64,000 nucleotides of DNA from Sclerodactyla briareus (taxonomy: Eukaryota; Echinodermata; Holothuroidea; Dendrochirotida; Sclerodactylidae): positions 112,038 to 176,037 of the forward strand of contig JAODTK010003254.1 of the NCBI GenBank assembly GCA_026419785.1, written 5' to 3'. The notes under the pieces are model-generated. The model searched no databases, was not told the DNA's origin, and worked only from the letters and a program-made list of their open reading frames with translations. The translations under genes were made by a program, and so were the position numbers. Positions 46,353-57,575 of the stretch are shown here, piece by piece (the first letter of the stretch is position 1; each line of letters opens with the position of its first letter).

Positions 46353-46868
46353 TAAGACTACGTTGATGATATATATTATTTCGTTGATAATATAATTATG
46401 GTAGAGCAAACAAATTGCCGTTGCCAACATATATTTTGTTGCAAACATATCAGGGTTGCAAACACTACGTTAATAATATTTTTTTTACGTTGATAATATA
46501 ATTGTAAAGAGCAAATAAATTTTCATTGCGACAAATATAATTCGTTGCAAACATATTAGTGTTGCAAACAATTATTTGTTGCAAATGTCTACATATATCT
46601 ACATATATTATCATTGGGGGAAACTTATTTCTCTTAATGAATAATTTCTCCATCAAAAATATTATGTGCTTCTGAAATGTTTTTTTGAGGGGAACAGATT
46701 TTCCATTGTGAATACAATATTCAAAACAATCAGAATGATCTTGCTTTGGGCAAATGAATATTTCTTGAAATAGGGGATGAAATTCTCCCCATCGCATATA
46801 TTTTAGCAATAGATAATATATATCTCTTCCTGATAATAATTCCCTTTTCTCGCGCATACATTGCATGA
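46353..46868. repeat. right arm of the large AT-rich inverted repeat
   Basis: Reverse-complement partner of 41815-42395. It contains its own internal duplication: ACGTTGATGATAT/ACGTTGATAATAT with TTGCAAAC words recur near 46359, 46381 and 46488. The 133-codon minus-strand frame (46465-46866) follows the repeat and has no domain. Confidence 0.85.
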
Positions 46869-49800
46869 ATTTATCGTCACATGATGCTTGCTTAATACGT
46901 GTCTTTGTATAGTGCTGGTAGTTTCCTCAGACTAGTGTGCATTATCCTTGGAACCATGGGGTCGCAAAGGTGGTTGACCGTAAGGTACGGTATCCATAGG
47001 ATGTGAGATAAATACATTACATAGATGAACAGATGTTGCAAAATATCACTGATACATACAAGAGTTTAATGAACATAAGTTAAAAAATACCTCCTCCACT
47101 TCATAGATATTCAGGAGCGCCAAGTATGGTTAGTGCGATGCGTACACACAACATTTTTTTTTCCTGTACACGGGCTCCAAAGGCCAGAAATGGCAACGTT
47201 GTGATCTATCCGCAAGGTACCCAGGCTTCATTTGAAATATGGAACTCGTGTGACGTCTGCAAATTTCTCAGTTAATGTGGAAAGTGTTCCATGAAAAATG
47301 ATACCCAGAATACATATCTCCGGTGATGCTATACCCCTTGACCCTGGAGTCCCCAGACTCACTTTTACTATTACGTTATACCTATGACTTGTTGTCAATA
47401 ACCTACCTCGCGTTATGAACGTTCCCAAGCAATCTAAGTTTGCCATTGGTTTTTTTCAATAAAAAAAAAGGCACAGCTGTTTGTTTGTTCGTTGATGTAG
47501 TTGGCGAGGCTCATCCCTTGGCATTCGCGTAGTTGCACTTGCACCTGTTTACCGGCTCGAACCAGGGAAGGACAAGTGTGACGACCAATAAGGGCTGAGG
47601 CTATCATATTATGGTGGCTTGCGGTAAACCGCGAGAGACTCGGGGCCGTAAAAGTTATGTGTGTAGCGCATTCTTTTTGGCTGTTTGTTGACCACTATCA
47701 TAATCTACATGATAGTCTCGGAAAACTATTGCTTCACATTGCATAATTAGGTCATTTCACAGTTTTCACGCCTCTTTAACATTGGGAGGGGGTTCCTGCC
47801 CTACCCTCCTCCGTCTCGCGCGAACCCTGCTTGAAGTCTGAGAACGAAAAACGAAATTGCGTATGTCTCAATTCACAGGAGGTAAAATTTTGCATATTTT
47901 ATGCAATCTAACTTCGTCATAATTGAAAGAACCTATGGAGGATTTGGACTACAGTTCGTCCTGACCACCGTAGGTGAATCCACAGCACCGGATGTCCATA
48001 AACGAGGTCCTCAAGGTTTTCCCTTCAAACGAGTATATACACGTCGGCGGTTTGATTACCCGCCTGCACCTGTCTGCATGACCATGGTACTTTAATGAGG
48101 ATTTAGGATCCAAGGGGCCTCTTCAATCAATCATTTCCGTGCTAAATGATTAGTGGGGTTACCGTGTGTTTATTTCACAATTAACCTGGGTATTCCCATG
48201 TTTGTTTTCAATTACTGCCAGGAACGAACCAGAGAATGATGCTGCTATGTAATAAACCATCGCAGAGCGATACACATACCTAATGGATGCCTTAAAAGCA
48301 GCAGTCCGACAACCCTCAACCGATCTGGAAGAAATGTGTAATAAAACTTCCTCCAGAGCAGACAGTGATGCACTGTTTACCCGCAACTTTCTTGGATTCC
48401 TGACTGATCCTATAGGGACAACCGAGGACGTGGCTATAGCCTCTCAGAAGGTGCATTATTATGACCACACTGAAGAGTGAGTTGATGGTTGCTCGCACGA
48501 TGTTCCTGGATGTCGCTGCCATAACACACTAGGTTTTACATGTACACGACATGAATAACACGCGTACACAGTCCAAACTGTTCATGATTCGGACGTCTTT
48601 GGTTTGGGTCTAATACTGAAGGGTTCCTAGCCAGTACTGAAAAGCCATCACATCAAATCACCACCCTCTCAAAAGTGGGAGGGGGGGGGGGGGGGATCTG
48701 CCACATTTTTCAAAATTTATGTGTGAAGATGTTGAAGTCAATGGAGCATTGTCAAAAGTGGGGGGGGGCATGTCCCCCCTGTCCTCCACCGGTTGAACGC
48801 CCAGTTTTGAAACCCATTATTGTTTGTGGTGAAATCGCATTCAACTGATAAGAACAACATTGCGACGCGGCGACTCGTTATGCCTGATGCCTTTATGAAG
48901 GTTGTAGAAGCAATGTGATTCCTCTACTTCAACGTATTTGTGTTCCTCCATGTCGATCATATCAGAGACTTGGGGGTGTCCCTGCATAGCCATCACTTAA
49001 CAACATCAAAATAAGTGAGGGCTGGCTAGTTTTATCGTTCATCAACGTTTGAAAAAAAATCTATGCTACTTTTGGAGTTGTATTCGATGGTTCCTGACGA
49101 CTCGCACCGGTCTTGCGAGGAAATTACGGGTTCACAGTTGTATCACAGTTTAACACAAACAACTACGGGGGCAACTACTCTGGCTAGAGGTGGGGTACAC
49201 GGCAGTCACGAGAAAGTTTTTGTGTGTGCGGCGAAAACATTATTGGGGGATTTCCCAAAGTATGGTTTACGATCATAGAGAAGGATATAATTTGGCAACT
49301 ATATCCTTCTCTATGTCCCCGAATCCCCACCTCTCAGTGGCCTGCGCCCCTGCAACACAACTGCTTCCTCCTCGCTCCCCAGGCAGTAACATTATTCAGC
49401 CAAAGCACTAGTAAAATAGCAGATCAAACCTCTTTAGATCTTTATGTTTTCTGCATATGTTTTGAAGGAAAATATGTATTCTGACTTCCTGTTCTCCCGC
49501 TGATATCAATTTGAATGGGAGCGGTCTGAAAATGCACGTAATATACTGTTTGCTGCTAATTTTTTTGTGGTGGTTTGGCGGTCGTAAAGTTCGATTCATT
49601 TAATGTAATAGACTGAGAGCCCACGTAATTGGGAATCGTTTGTGGGGGGCAGAAACCATGATAGCAAAATCCATGAACCGCCTCACATCCGCTTTCAAAA
49701 TTACCCTTCGTTTCGCTTTAATGTGGGCCTCTACGGATGTCTCGATATTCGCATGTTGCTGGTCATGTATATCGCAACTCATAAATAACCACGTGGACCT

Positions 49801-50020
49801 ATGTATGTAGAATAGTGTGTACAAGTGATTATAATTCGGTTATATTCTGATCTAATCACCTGGCTGACAAATCAGGATTATAATACCATCCGTGGATGAG
49901 CACTTGCGTTCAGATATATGCCTACGCGCAAAAAGTCGAACGCGCCCCAGTAATTTGGTGCCATGAGTATAATATAACTTCTCAGAGTGCCCCACTGATT
50001 CAAAGGGCGCGCATAATAGC
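46869..50020. other. no gene recognised
   Basis: G-runs at 48680-48695 and 48759-48767 suggest small element ends. A 20-bp inverted pair around 'AGAGAAGGATATA' and 'TATATCCTTCTCT' lies at 49277-49313. Frames of 60-86 codons lack domains. No other structure that I can defend. Confidence 0.4.
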
Positions 50021-50025
50021 TCCAT

Positions 50026-50392
50026 GGGAGCGAGCTATTTGCGCGTCTTCCTGATGATGCGAATTCTGTCAAAGCCAGCGCAATTATGATTTTTATACCC
50101 GCCCGCGTAGCCGATCAGTTGCCCTACGATCGTCTATGTTTTGTGTGGTGTAGGCACTTTCTTGACGCGCGCGTTGCCGGGTTCTTATTATTCTCTATGC
50201 ATAGAGCATAATTAAGACCTAGAGGGCGGACTGGTTCGGCACTCGCGCGTCAAGGAAGAGCCTAAACCACACACAACCCTATATTACACTTCGTGTTACC
50301 TGGTCAGGCATACGCGCGCGTATAACACCTCATCAATTGCGCAGTTTTGTACAGCCGTCCTCATCATCAGAAACTCGCCAATAGCTCGCTCC
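50026..50392. repeat. near-palindrome (foldback) with 175-190-bp arms
   Basis: The axis is in TCTATGCATAGA (50195-50206). Moving outward, the arms pair in order: 'ATTATTCTC' and 'GAGCATAAT', 'CTTGACGCGCGCGTTGCC' with the reverse of 'GGCACTCGCGCGTCAAGG', 'TTTGTGTGGTGTAGGC' with the reverse of 'GCCTAAACCACACACAA', 'CCTGATGATG' with 'CATCATCAG', and 'GGGAGCGAGCTATT' with 'AATAGCTCGCTCC'. Weaker pairing may extend farther out. Arms are CpG-rich. No transposase or target duplication was found. It may be a foldback element or a recent inverted duplication. Confidence 0.88.
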
Positions 50393-51118
50393 GAGCAATC
50401 TTGGAACGCGCTTCTGTGGTAACAGACTCGCGAATCCTATCGTTAGGCTCTGAACTTGTGATTTCATTGAGGTTGGTGCGTGCGCTGGCTAAAAAGTAGT
50501 GTTCTGGCTCGTGGGCCCAAGCATAGGGATTTTTTAGGCATGATATAGCGCGTTTTAAACCACGCGTCCTACGCAGACGCAAACCAGTCCAGGCAAATGG
50601 CAATTTCGCCCGGACCGGTAATGCCGCAATGCAAATTTGTACATAGCTTAGGCCTCCTGCGCTCATGCGCGTCTAAATACGTACGCACTCAGCAGTTATA
50701 TTCATAGAGTATAATATACTGCTAATTGTGCACTATTTCGGAAGGTCCTGGTAGAAAAGAGTTTTGAAACATCCCTTTGGAAAATGACGGATTAGCAAAA
50801 GAAGTATCGGGTGCGACCCTAGCGGGTCCTGCATCAATCATGGCTAATACACATGTTGGTGATTGCTTCGTTAAGTACTCAAGAAGCCCGCCGTTCCTCC
50901 TCCCATAACTTCCCTTCAACTCTACAATTATGATGAAACGCTGCTCTTCTTCGCACTTCACTGGATGGCTCCTAATTTATTTCTTTATCTTGATGGTACG
51001 GCTCCTAGAGACTACCACAGTCTCCGAGCTTAAACCCCTTTGATGTTGGTGAGCAAACTATACGGTCTGTCCCTAAACTTTGCTGCCGTTAGAGTAGTAC
51101 TGCTTAATATGGTCGCCC
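50393..51118. other. no gene recognised
   Basis: CpG-containing mixed sequence. The 99-codon minus frame at 50367-50666 lies partly on the palindrome arm and has no domain. Confidence 0.35.
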
Positions 51119-52368
51119 CAGGCGGTATCCATGCTTTGGGGTTCGCGCCCCCCGGGTAAGAGAAGGAGGAAAAAAGGAAAAGGGAAAAGAAGAAAAAGGG
51201 GAGGAGAATAAAGGAAGAGAAGAGAAAATAGAAAAGAAAGAAAAAGAGGAAACAGAAGAAAGGAGAAGACAAAGAGAAAGGGAATAGGAATAAGAGATAG
51301 GGAAGGTGGTGAAAAATACTAGAGAAACCAAAAAACTGAAAAGTGACGTAGCTATTGTGAGTCATATTACGACAATAGACCGGTCGAAGAGAACGTTTCC
51401 CACGATTTAGCACTCGCGCCCCTCCCCCTCCCTCCTCTCGCGGTCAATCAGTTGTTTCGTCATCACTCCGTTACCTCAGATATAAATATTGGACTCGAGG
51501 CCGGAAGCCACCTACAGCTATCATAGAAAAAAGTCATGGGGTTAACGAGATTTCGGTGGATCCGCCACCATACCCGCTAAAGGCTGAGTTAACTGGATTT
51601 CGACAATGTTTGAAATCCTTTGTCGAAAGATGACCATATCTGCTCTCATTGAAGCCGGCCGAGGCTGCGGATTCAGCTGAAATAGTACAAAGGTACAACG
51701 TTACAAAACAACAACCGTTTACCCCAACTCAAACCCCTTAGCGGCGCGGTTCTACTATGAGCCTCCTGCTCTCCTGACAACTGTGCAGTTTCTTTGGGAA
51801 AGTTCTGCTTCATTGCCCCTCTAGATTTACTGATCTGTGAGTGAAAATATCCATCAACATTCTCATTGCCTTGAAAACTACATCAACCTCTTTTGTTTAC
51901 TAACCCTTTAGCCTCTTGTCTAATTCTTCTTAGTAGTTCTATCACCCACCGCGCGCGCATTTTGAAGTGCATAGCCTAGGCTATTCGACTGCTCGGATTT
52001 TCAACTTGTCTTCTCAGGGAACTACTACTCGGAAGTTCCCTATTCTCTATGGCATCAAGTTTATATCATGGTTGTGACAGAAGAGCTAGCTGGCTATACG
52101 TCCTAAATTTCTGCTCGATCCGAAATTTGCTCACAATGTGCGCAAGCCTAAAACGCCCGGGAAAGGCCATTTCCGGCCATTTACAATAAATAATTATCGT
52201 GTACGACCGCACCAACCAACGGTGGCGCTCTGCTCAGATAGTATTCAGTGTGCCCCCTGAAAATATAATGTGCCCCCTCCCTCGTCGAAAATTCTGGCGA
52301 CGCCGGGGCAACTGCTCTGTCGCCCCCCTCCTCCAGCGCCTCCACTGGAAAGCCTAGCTACGCCAATG
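51119..52368 (+). mobile_element. family P non-autonomous TIR element, copy 3 (with family M segment)
   Basis: Left end CAGGCGGTATCCATGC (51119), G/C block, polypurine tract (51160-51300), 'GAGAAACCAAAAAACTG', 'AGGCCGGAAGCC' and 'ATCCTTTGTCGAAAGATG' follow copy 1 in order. The right portion holds family M phrases ('GGCCATTTCCGGCCATTT', then 'CCAACCAACGGTGGCGC', 52165-52226) and C-runs, and ends CCTAGCTACGCCAATG (52353-52368), which is CATTGGCGTAGCTAGG in reverse. This is the most complete family P copy, about 1.25 kb. No matching 8-bp flank was seen. The low-complexity 127-codon minus frame is an artefact of the polypurine tract. Confidence 0.65.
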
Positions 52369-53370
52369 AATTCAAGTACGAAAGTACTATTCCTTCAATT
52401 TAGTGACTGTGCTCTCGAAGCTCCTAACGATTCTGCCAAGCATATCGTTGGGCTCCGTTTCGATGACCCCCCCCGGGGCAAAGTCATCTCCCACATTTCA
52501 CACGGGTGTGTAACATTAATTCACATCAGTGCGTATTCCAGGGATTTTCCTTAGGGGCCATGGTGGTGCCGAGGTCTGGGAGTTGGAGGGCCACTGCCAT
52601 ATGAGATTCATATGTTAACATATAAGCCTGATCTCCACCATGGTTGGCGTGGAGTGTACAGGAATTTTTGTCTGAGAGACCCTCTCGATTGCCGGATCCG
52701 ATTTCTCGTGCAATTTGTTGAAAGAAGCACAACCACAACCGCTGAAAATGATTGTTTCATTTTGGATCTGGTTGAAATATATATATTTTGGGGCCGTTCA
52801 TGGATAAAAGATTTTCCACTGCGGTATGGAATTGACCTTTTCATAAATTACTTCGCAATTGGTAAGATTACACAGATCTATACCAAAAGCTCAAACTAAT
52901 AACACATCTTGAGTGTAAAAGAACAATGTTTGGATATGAATTGAAGGTCATTGGAGATCACTAGAGGTATACCATGCCACAACGAGGACAGCATAATTGA
53001 CCCAGATAAAGGCTAATTGAGTGTTCGAGATTTCTTAAGGGGGTTACGAGAAAATATATGGCCTTTGGTTGCCGTTAAAATGGTCATTCTGAGAAAAAAA
53101 AGGTGTGAGAATGGATGTATTTCTCGCCAACATTGGATTAGCCAGAAAGCTTGCCCCGAAACGCTTAACGCAATGGTCAAGCTGTGATGAAAAGTGTTCA
53201 AGTTGGTGTAGGTATGAATACGATAACCGAATCCCACCAACAGGCCCATGAAACGTGTTCTCTCAATCCCCAGGGGAGTCATAATGATTGTGGCGGCACC
53301 ATAAAGCACAATACTTTGCCGCGTGGATACAGTTTCTCCAAGAAGGGGGGGGGAAGATATTCGTGCTGTG
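52369..53370. other. no gene; R2/R1 debris
   Basis: 'GTGTACAGGAATTTTTGTC' near 52653 and 'GAAGGTCATTGGAGATCACT' near 52944 are R2/R1-like phrases. The 141-codon minus frame at 53013-53438 and frames at 52.6-52.9 kb have no recognised domain. Confidence 0.4.
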
Positions 53371-53955
53371 AATCGAGTACAGACAGTCCCAAACCAATTA
53401 TGTGCGCACGGCGCACTAATATGCGCAGCGGCGGGCAAGGAAGCTGTCAGATTCTAGATGTTCTCTAATGCAGTCTGAAGCTCGTTGGGAACATTTCCCG
53501 TGATTCGGTTGCAAAATTCTAGAAAATAACAAAGACGTCTCGTAAAATTCTGTGAATCATAAACAGAGTCCGGGAATATAATGGAACCTAGGTCATGTCA
53601 GGTCGCCCAAGATGTGCGTGGGCTGCTTCTATGTTACCATACCACAGAACAAAACCCCATTGTATGCGTAGCACACTCATTGAGCGCGCAGGCGATGTCT
53701 TTCGGCATGGGTCCACGGGTCCGCCTTACGGACGTGAATCGAGTACAGACAGGGCAGACCAATCCCTATGTGCGCACAACCACCTTTTGGCGCGAAGTTA
53801 GGTGGTTTGGCCCAAGGCCCGCCCGGAGCCCTGGAAGCTGTAGAATTCTATAGATGCTCTCTTGTGCAACTTGAGGTTCATTTGGGAACATGGATGTGAT
53901 TTCGGTGCAAGATTCTAGAAAATATTCAAGAAGATTCGTATAATTCTGTGCATCA
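53371..53955 (+). repeat. diverged tandem duplication, about 366-bp period
   Basis: 'AATCGAGTACAGACAG' starts both units (53371 and 53737). Downstream, 'TATGTGCGCAC', 'GAAGCTGT(C)AGATTCTA', 'GATG(T/C)TCTCT', 'GATTCGGTTGCAAAATTCTA' and 'GATTTCGGTGCAAGATTCTA', and a 'TTCTGTG(A/C)ATCAT' phrase are shared in order. A C-to-T-rich divergence is visible. Frames here have no domain. Confidence 0.8.
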
Positions 53956-54379
53956 TGACACACGTTTAGGGAGTTGACACCAGCACAGGTTTATCCGGCA
54001 GGCGTATTGCAAAGATACCGAAATGAATAATCTAGACAGGTGGAAAAATAGGATGATTAAATCGAAGAGATTCACCGGACTAAGTCACACAAGGGGCCGG
54101 GGTGACACGTAGATAGAAAAATGACATATACTGGAAAGGCCGGGGGAGGGGGATTAAGCCAGAACCCCCAACCCCCCCCTCCAAAAAAATGGATGCGCGA
54201 TGTTGACTCCTTGGAGGGTGATGAATGAAACAGCTGCATTTACTTGTGGCAACAGAGGCCAAAGTCTTGTGGACACGATAAGCCCATAATGGTCAGTCTT
54301 ATGAAATTGTGTGTAGCTATTATAGGAGTACAAAAACCCTGTTATTTTTAAGAACATATAAGTTTTTAAAGTAGACCTG
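53956..54379 (+). other. no gene; R1 fragment and C-run element
   Basis: 54.15-54.19 kb carries C/A runs of a small element. 54.25-54.35 kb ('CAAAGTCTTGTGGACACGAT', then 'ATAATGGTCAGTCTTATGAA', then 'GTGTGTAGCTATTATAGGAG') matches the distal part of the R1 unit at 7.92-8.01 kb. Confidence 0.5.
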
Positions 54380-57300
54380 GGTCATTTTTAGCTGAAACCA
54401 GCTATGCTGGTTGAGCTATTGTGATGACCATGTCATTCTATCTAATAATTCCTGTGTGTCCACCATTGACTTTGTCTTCTTTTTCAAGGCCACAGTCATG
54501 TACAAGCATCACCCATTGGCCAATTCTGCTCACAACTACCAAAATGTATCTTCCTACAAAAAGCATTAGATTGTCTTGAACACTCAGTCATAATGTTCAT
54601 TGGGTAGCGCTCATTTTCAGATTGTTAACAGAATTGTGATGAACGTTCATCGGATGAGAAGAAATATCATAGGCCCTAAACGGTCATACCTTGATGAATG
54701 TGGACCGAACTTGGAAACAAGGTTCCTTGACCCGTGGGGACAACTTGAACTTGTGGAGGTCTCAAGTTCAAAAGTTATTAAAGAGGAATAAGAGGACTTT
54801 TTGTTGTGATCTACAAAATGCCTTTATGCTTGACGAGGGACGCCTTCTCAAATTGCATTCTAATGTTGTCTCAAAAGTGCTAGTTCTTCATGACATGGTC
54901 ACAAAATTTACATGTCATGTTATCTGGAGGTAGTTTAGGTTGATCCATGGAAAAGTTGGACATATTCCATGAGCCTTTTCATTTCCCCATAATTCATGGA
55001 GATCTGACATCGACAGTATGGTGCGTTATTTCGAAGTGGGACTTTGGTAATTACCAATACAAACCGTACGTGCTTCCAAAGGTATGTGACGCAATAACAA
55101 ACCCCCTCGGTTTTCCGCTCTACTGGTAGATACAGGTATATACCGTGGATACGAGGTCCGAAAGACCGCGGCAATAGATGCGAGTGAGATCTGACCTCGC
55201 AATCCATGCAGCCCTGTACTGTAGAGGGTAACGGCTGCATATACCGACGTACGTACACAGCCGGAGCAAGCGATTCGCGCAACATCACCGAAAGTGACAC
55301 TTGATATTCTCGTTCTTCGGAATAAATCATGGAATCCTCCTTCTAATAGTGAGATTGTGAAGAACAGAGAAAGATCGGGAAAAATAGATTTTGAAACCAA
55401 GGATTTAGGAGCAATTTGCAAGCGAAGGTTGTGAGCAGAAGTTTCGTATTAGTAGCGTTGAAGATACGCCTATTTATGAGACTGTTAAGTACAGGCCTAG
55501 TATTACGATTATTACAGCACAAGTCAACGTATCCTACGAACCAGGTGGTTTGAACGCGGGTGAGCATCGGAACGTTCCGATATTTTGTGTTTATTCGTGA
55601 ATTTTCTAACTAATCCATGTTACACATTAGAAAGTTTGTCAGATTGGATCCAGACAAATTGCGATAAATTATATAGGCCTATCAGCAGGTCCTTAACTTC
55701 TTGTTTCATTAAGTAAGTTTTCTCGTCCATTGTGTCATTAATTTACTTCGTATTGATTTTCACAGGCTAGGTCAAACCCAATCCAATTAAAATAGTGGGC
55801 CTGGTCGGATATTCGTAAGTGATTACGATCGCAACTTGTCAAAAAATGAAACATTAATGTCAGTGTGTCGGCTAACTTTACTTCGTATGATTTATCAGGA
55901 TGGGTCAACCATCCATAAACTAGTGGCCCTGTTCGGATCTTCGTAAGTGATGACGATCGCCCACTTGTCAAAAAATGGACAAATAATGTCAGCCTCTTCT
56001 TCGACTCCCTTTTGATAATTAGGCCTAAGTAGTGTAAATTTAGGAACTTCCCTTTCCACAACGAGAGGCTTCGCTCTTAGTTGATATGGTGATCATCCGA
56101 AGCAGAACATTTTTGAGCCTGATCGGATACATTCAGCAACTAGATGTTCATTCGAATGCACAAAACAGGGAGGAATTAGTGTGGTCAAGGACTGCAAAAC
56201 TATATGACGATAGTGTGGGTTATAAAGGAACTGGCAATCACTATATGACTGTTGGTGCTGGCATCTATCAGCAGTCCTTTAGTAGACATAAGTAAGAGCA
56301 TGCAAGTAGAGATACCTTCATCACAGCAGGAGTTCTGAATGAGACAAATTTTGTAGGTCGTAGCGGAGTGGGTGAGTAAGATTGATTCGATTTTGGGAAA
56401 AAATTGCACTAATTTGGTTTAGGGTGGAAACGCTATTTTATTTATTTATTGTCAGGGTCGTTAGCACGATCAACAGAATGACCTATAGTTGATCTGGGTA
56501 TTTATTTTATGATTCCATAAGTGCAGGAAAAGGAAATGATTGCAGTGGTTTATTATGTTCCCGCGCATTAACATAGTGTAATGAGTGTCTACAATGGTTA
56601 ACCCTCCTTCCCAAAAACTGTTAAAAAAGATCCCAAGTCGAGTGGACGACCATTCAATGCATCTAATTTGCTATTCACTAATCTCTGGAACATGGCAATT
56701 ATGTTCACTTTTAGTTTCAATTTGTTGCCATCATGGAAGTCCGGGTCAAGATTATTCGGACGGTAAGAATGATTCTATGTGATTTTGTATGTGGAGGTAT
56801 CTGGTTGGGTGAACAAACCTGATTCTATATTGGGTACAGATTTGACTAATAAGCTCTCATAGCCTATTTTATATATAAATTTATTGTTGAGGCTCATTAG
56901 CAAGATTGTTCTCATTGTTCACATTTTTTTTCTTAAGGAATGATGAATATCCATGAAAACGGTAACCTTAGTTGATTGAAAATGAGTCGCAGTAATGTGC
57001 AGTGTAAAGTGTTCGCACGAGTGCTCATCCAGGTAATGGTACTGCTTTTGAATACTTGATGAGAAAATTCGACTGTATGTCGATCTATCATACATGACTT
57101 GGAAAAAATCTTCAGTGGAGCTTCTTCCCTTCACGCAACTTACTGAAAAGCTGCGTACTACTCACACAAATTACTAGCCCAGTAAATGACTAGCCTGCTT
57201 AAAAGCGACGCTATGAAGCAGTTGTACCTAAAATAGGGGTAACTCTCCAGTATATACCACAATCGAATATTACCAACTGTCTCCGGACTTTGACAAGTCC

Positions 57301-57575
57301 CCGAAAATAGGAATTATGCTCATTACGATCTGGGACGTAGGTGTCAGGCATTCGTAGCACAACAACGTGTTATGGATGATGAAGCAACCTGAAGAGATTC
57401 CGGAAAATTCGCCCCGCGTATTTAGTTCATTAATATTTACAGAAGATTTCCAATTACTTAAATATGAAAATGATAATTTATCGAGACTTATACATTTGAG
57501 CCTAGAAGCACCGAAGCAACCGTTTTTTAGCTCTGGGCAGGCGTATGTGGTCTGTTTGGTTCCCAGAGAGTCAGA
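54380..57575 (+). repeat. diverged 3-kb direct duplication, copy A
   Basis: Opens with a R2 leader (CAGCTATGCTGGTTGAGCTA, 54401). From about 54480 the order of phrases follows copy B: 'GTATCTTCCTACAAAAAG', 'GGGTAGCGCTC', 'AAGAAATATCATAGGCCC', 'GAATGTGGACCGAACTTGG', 'GGAGATCTGACATCG', 'GCGATTCGCGCAA', 'TTCATTAAGTAAGTTTTCTC', 'GTAAGTGATTACGAT', 'GACTTTGT...' counterparts, and 'TTACAGAAGATTTCCAATTA' at the end. A 132-bp unit is tandemly doubled here (55739 and 55874) but single in copy B. The stretch 55035-55200 is inverted relative to copy B. No intact protein frame runs through it. Confidence 0.88.

Noticed and set aside
46465-46866. 133-codon minus-strand frame
   Set aside because: Lies within one arm of the large inverted repeat; the partner arm does not keep the frame open.
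51030-51413. 127-codon minus-strand frame with Phe/Ser/Leu runs
   Set aside because: Same polypurine artefact in family P copy 3.
53013-53438. 141-codon minus-strand frame
   Set aside because: Ends inside a tandem-duplicated unit; no domain and a plus-strand frame overlaps it.
54935-55421. Two overlapping 131-codon minus-strand frames in copy A
   Set aside because: They use different phases of the same DNA, and the corresponding copy B sequence is rearranged; no motif.
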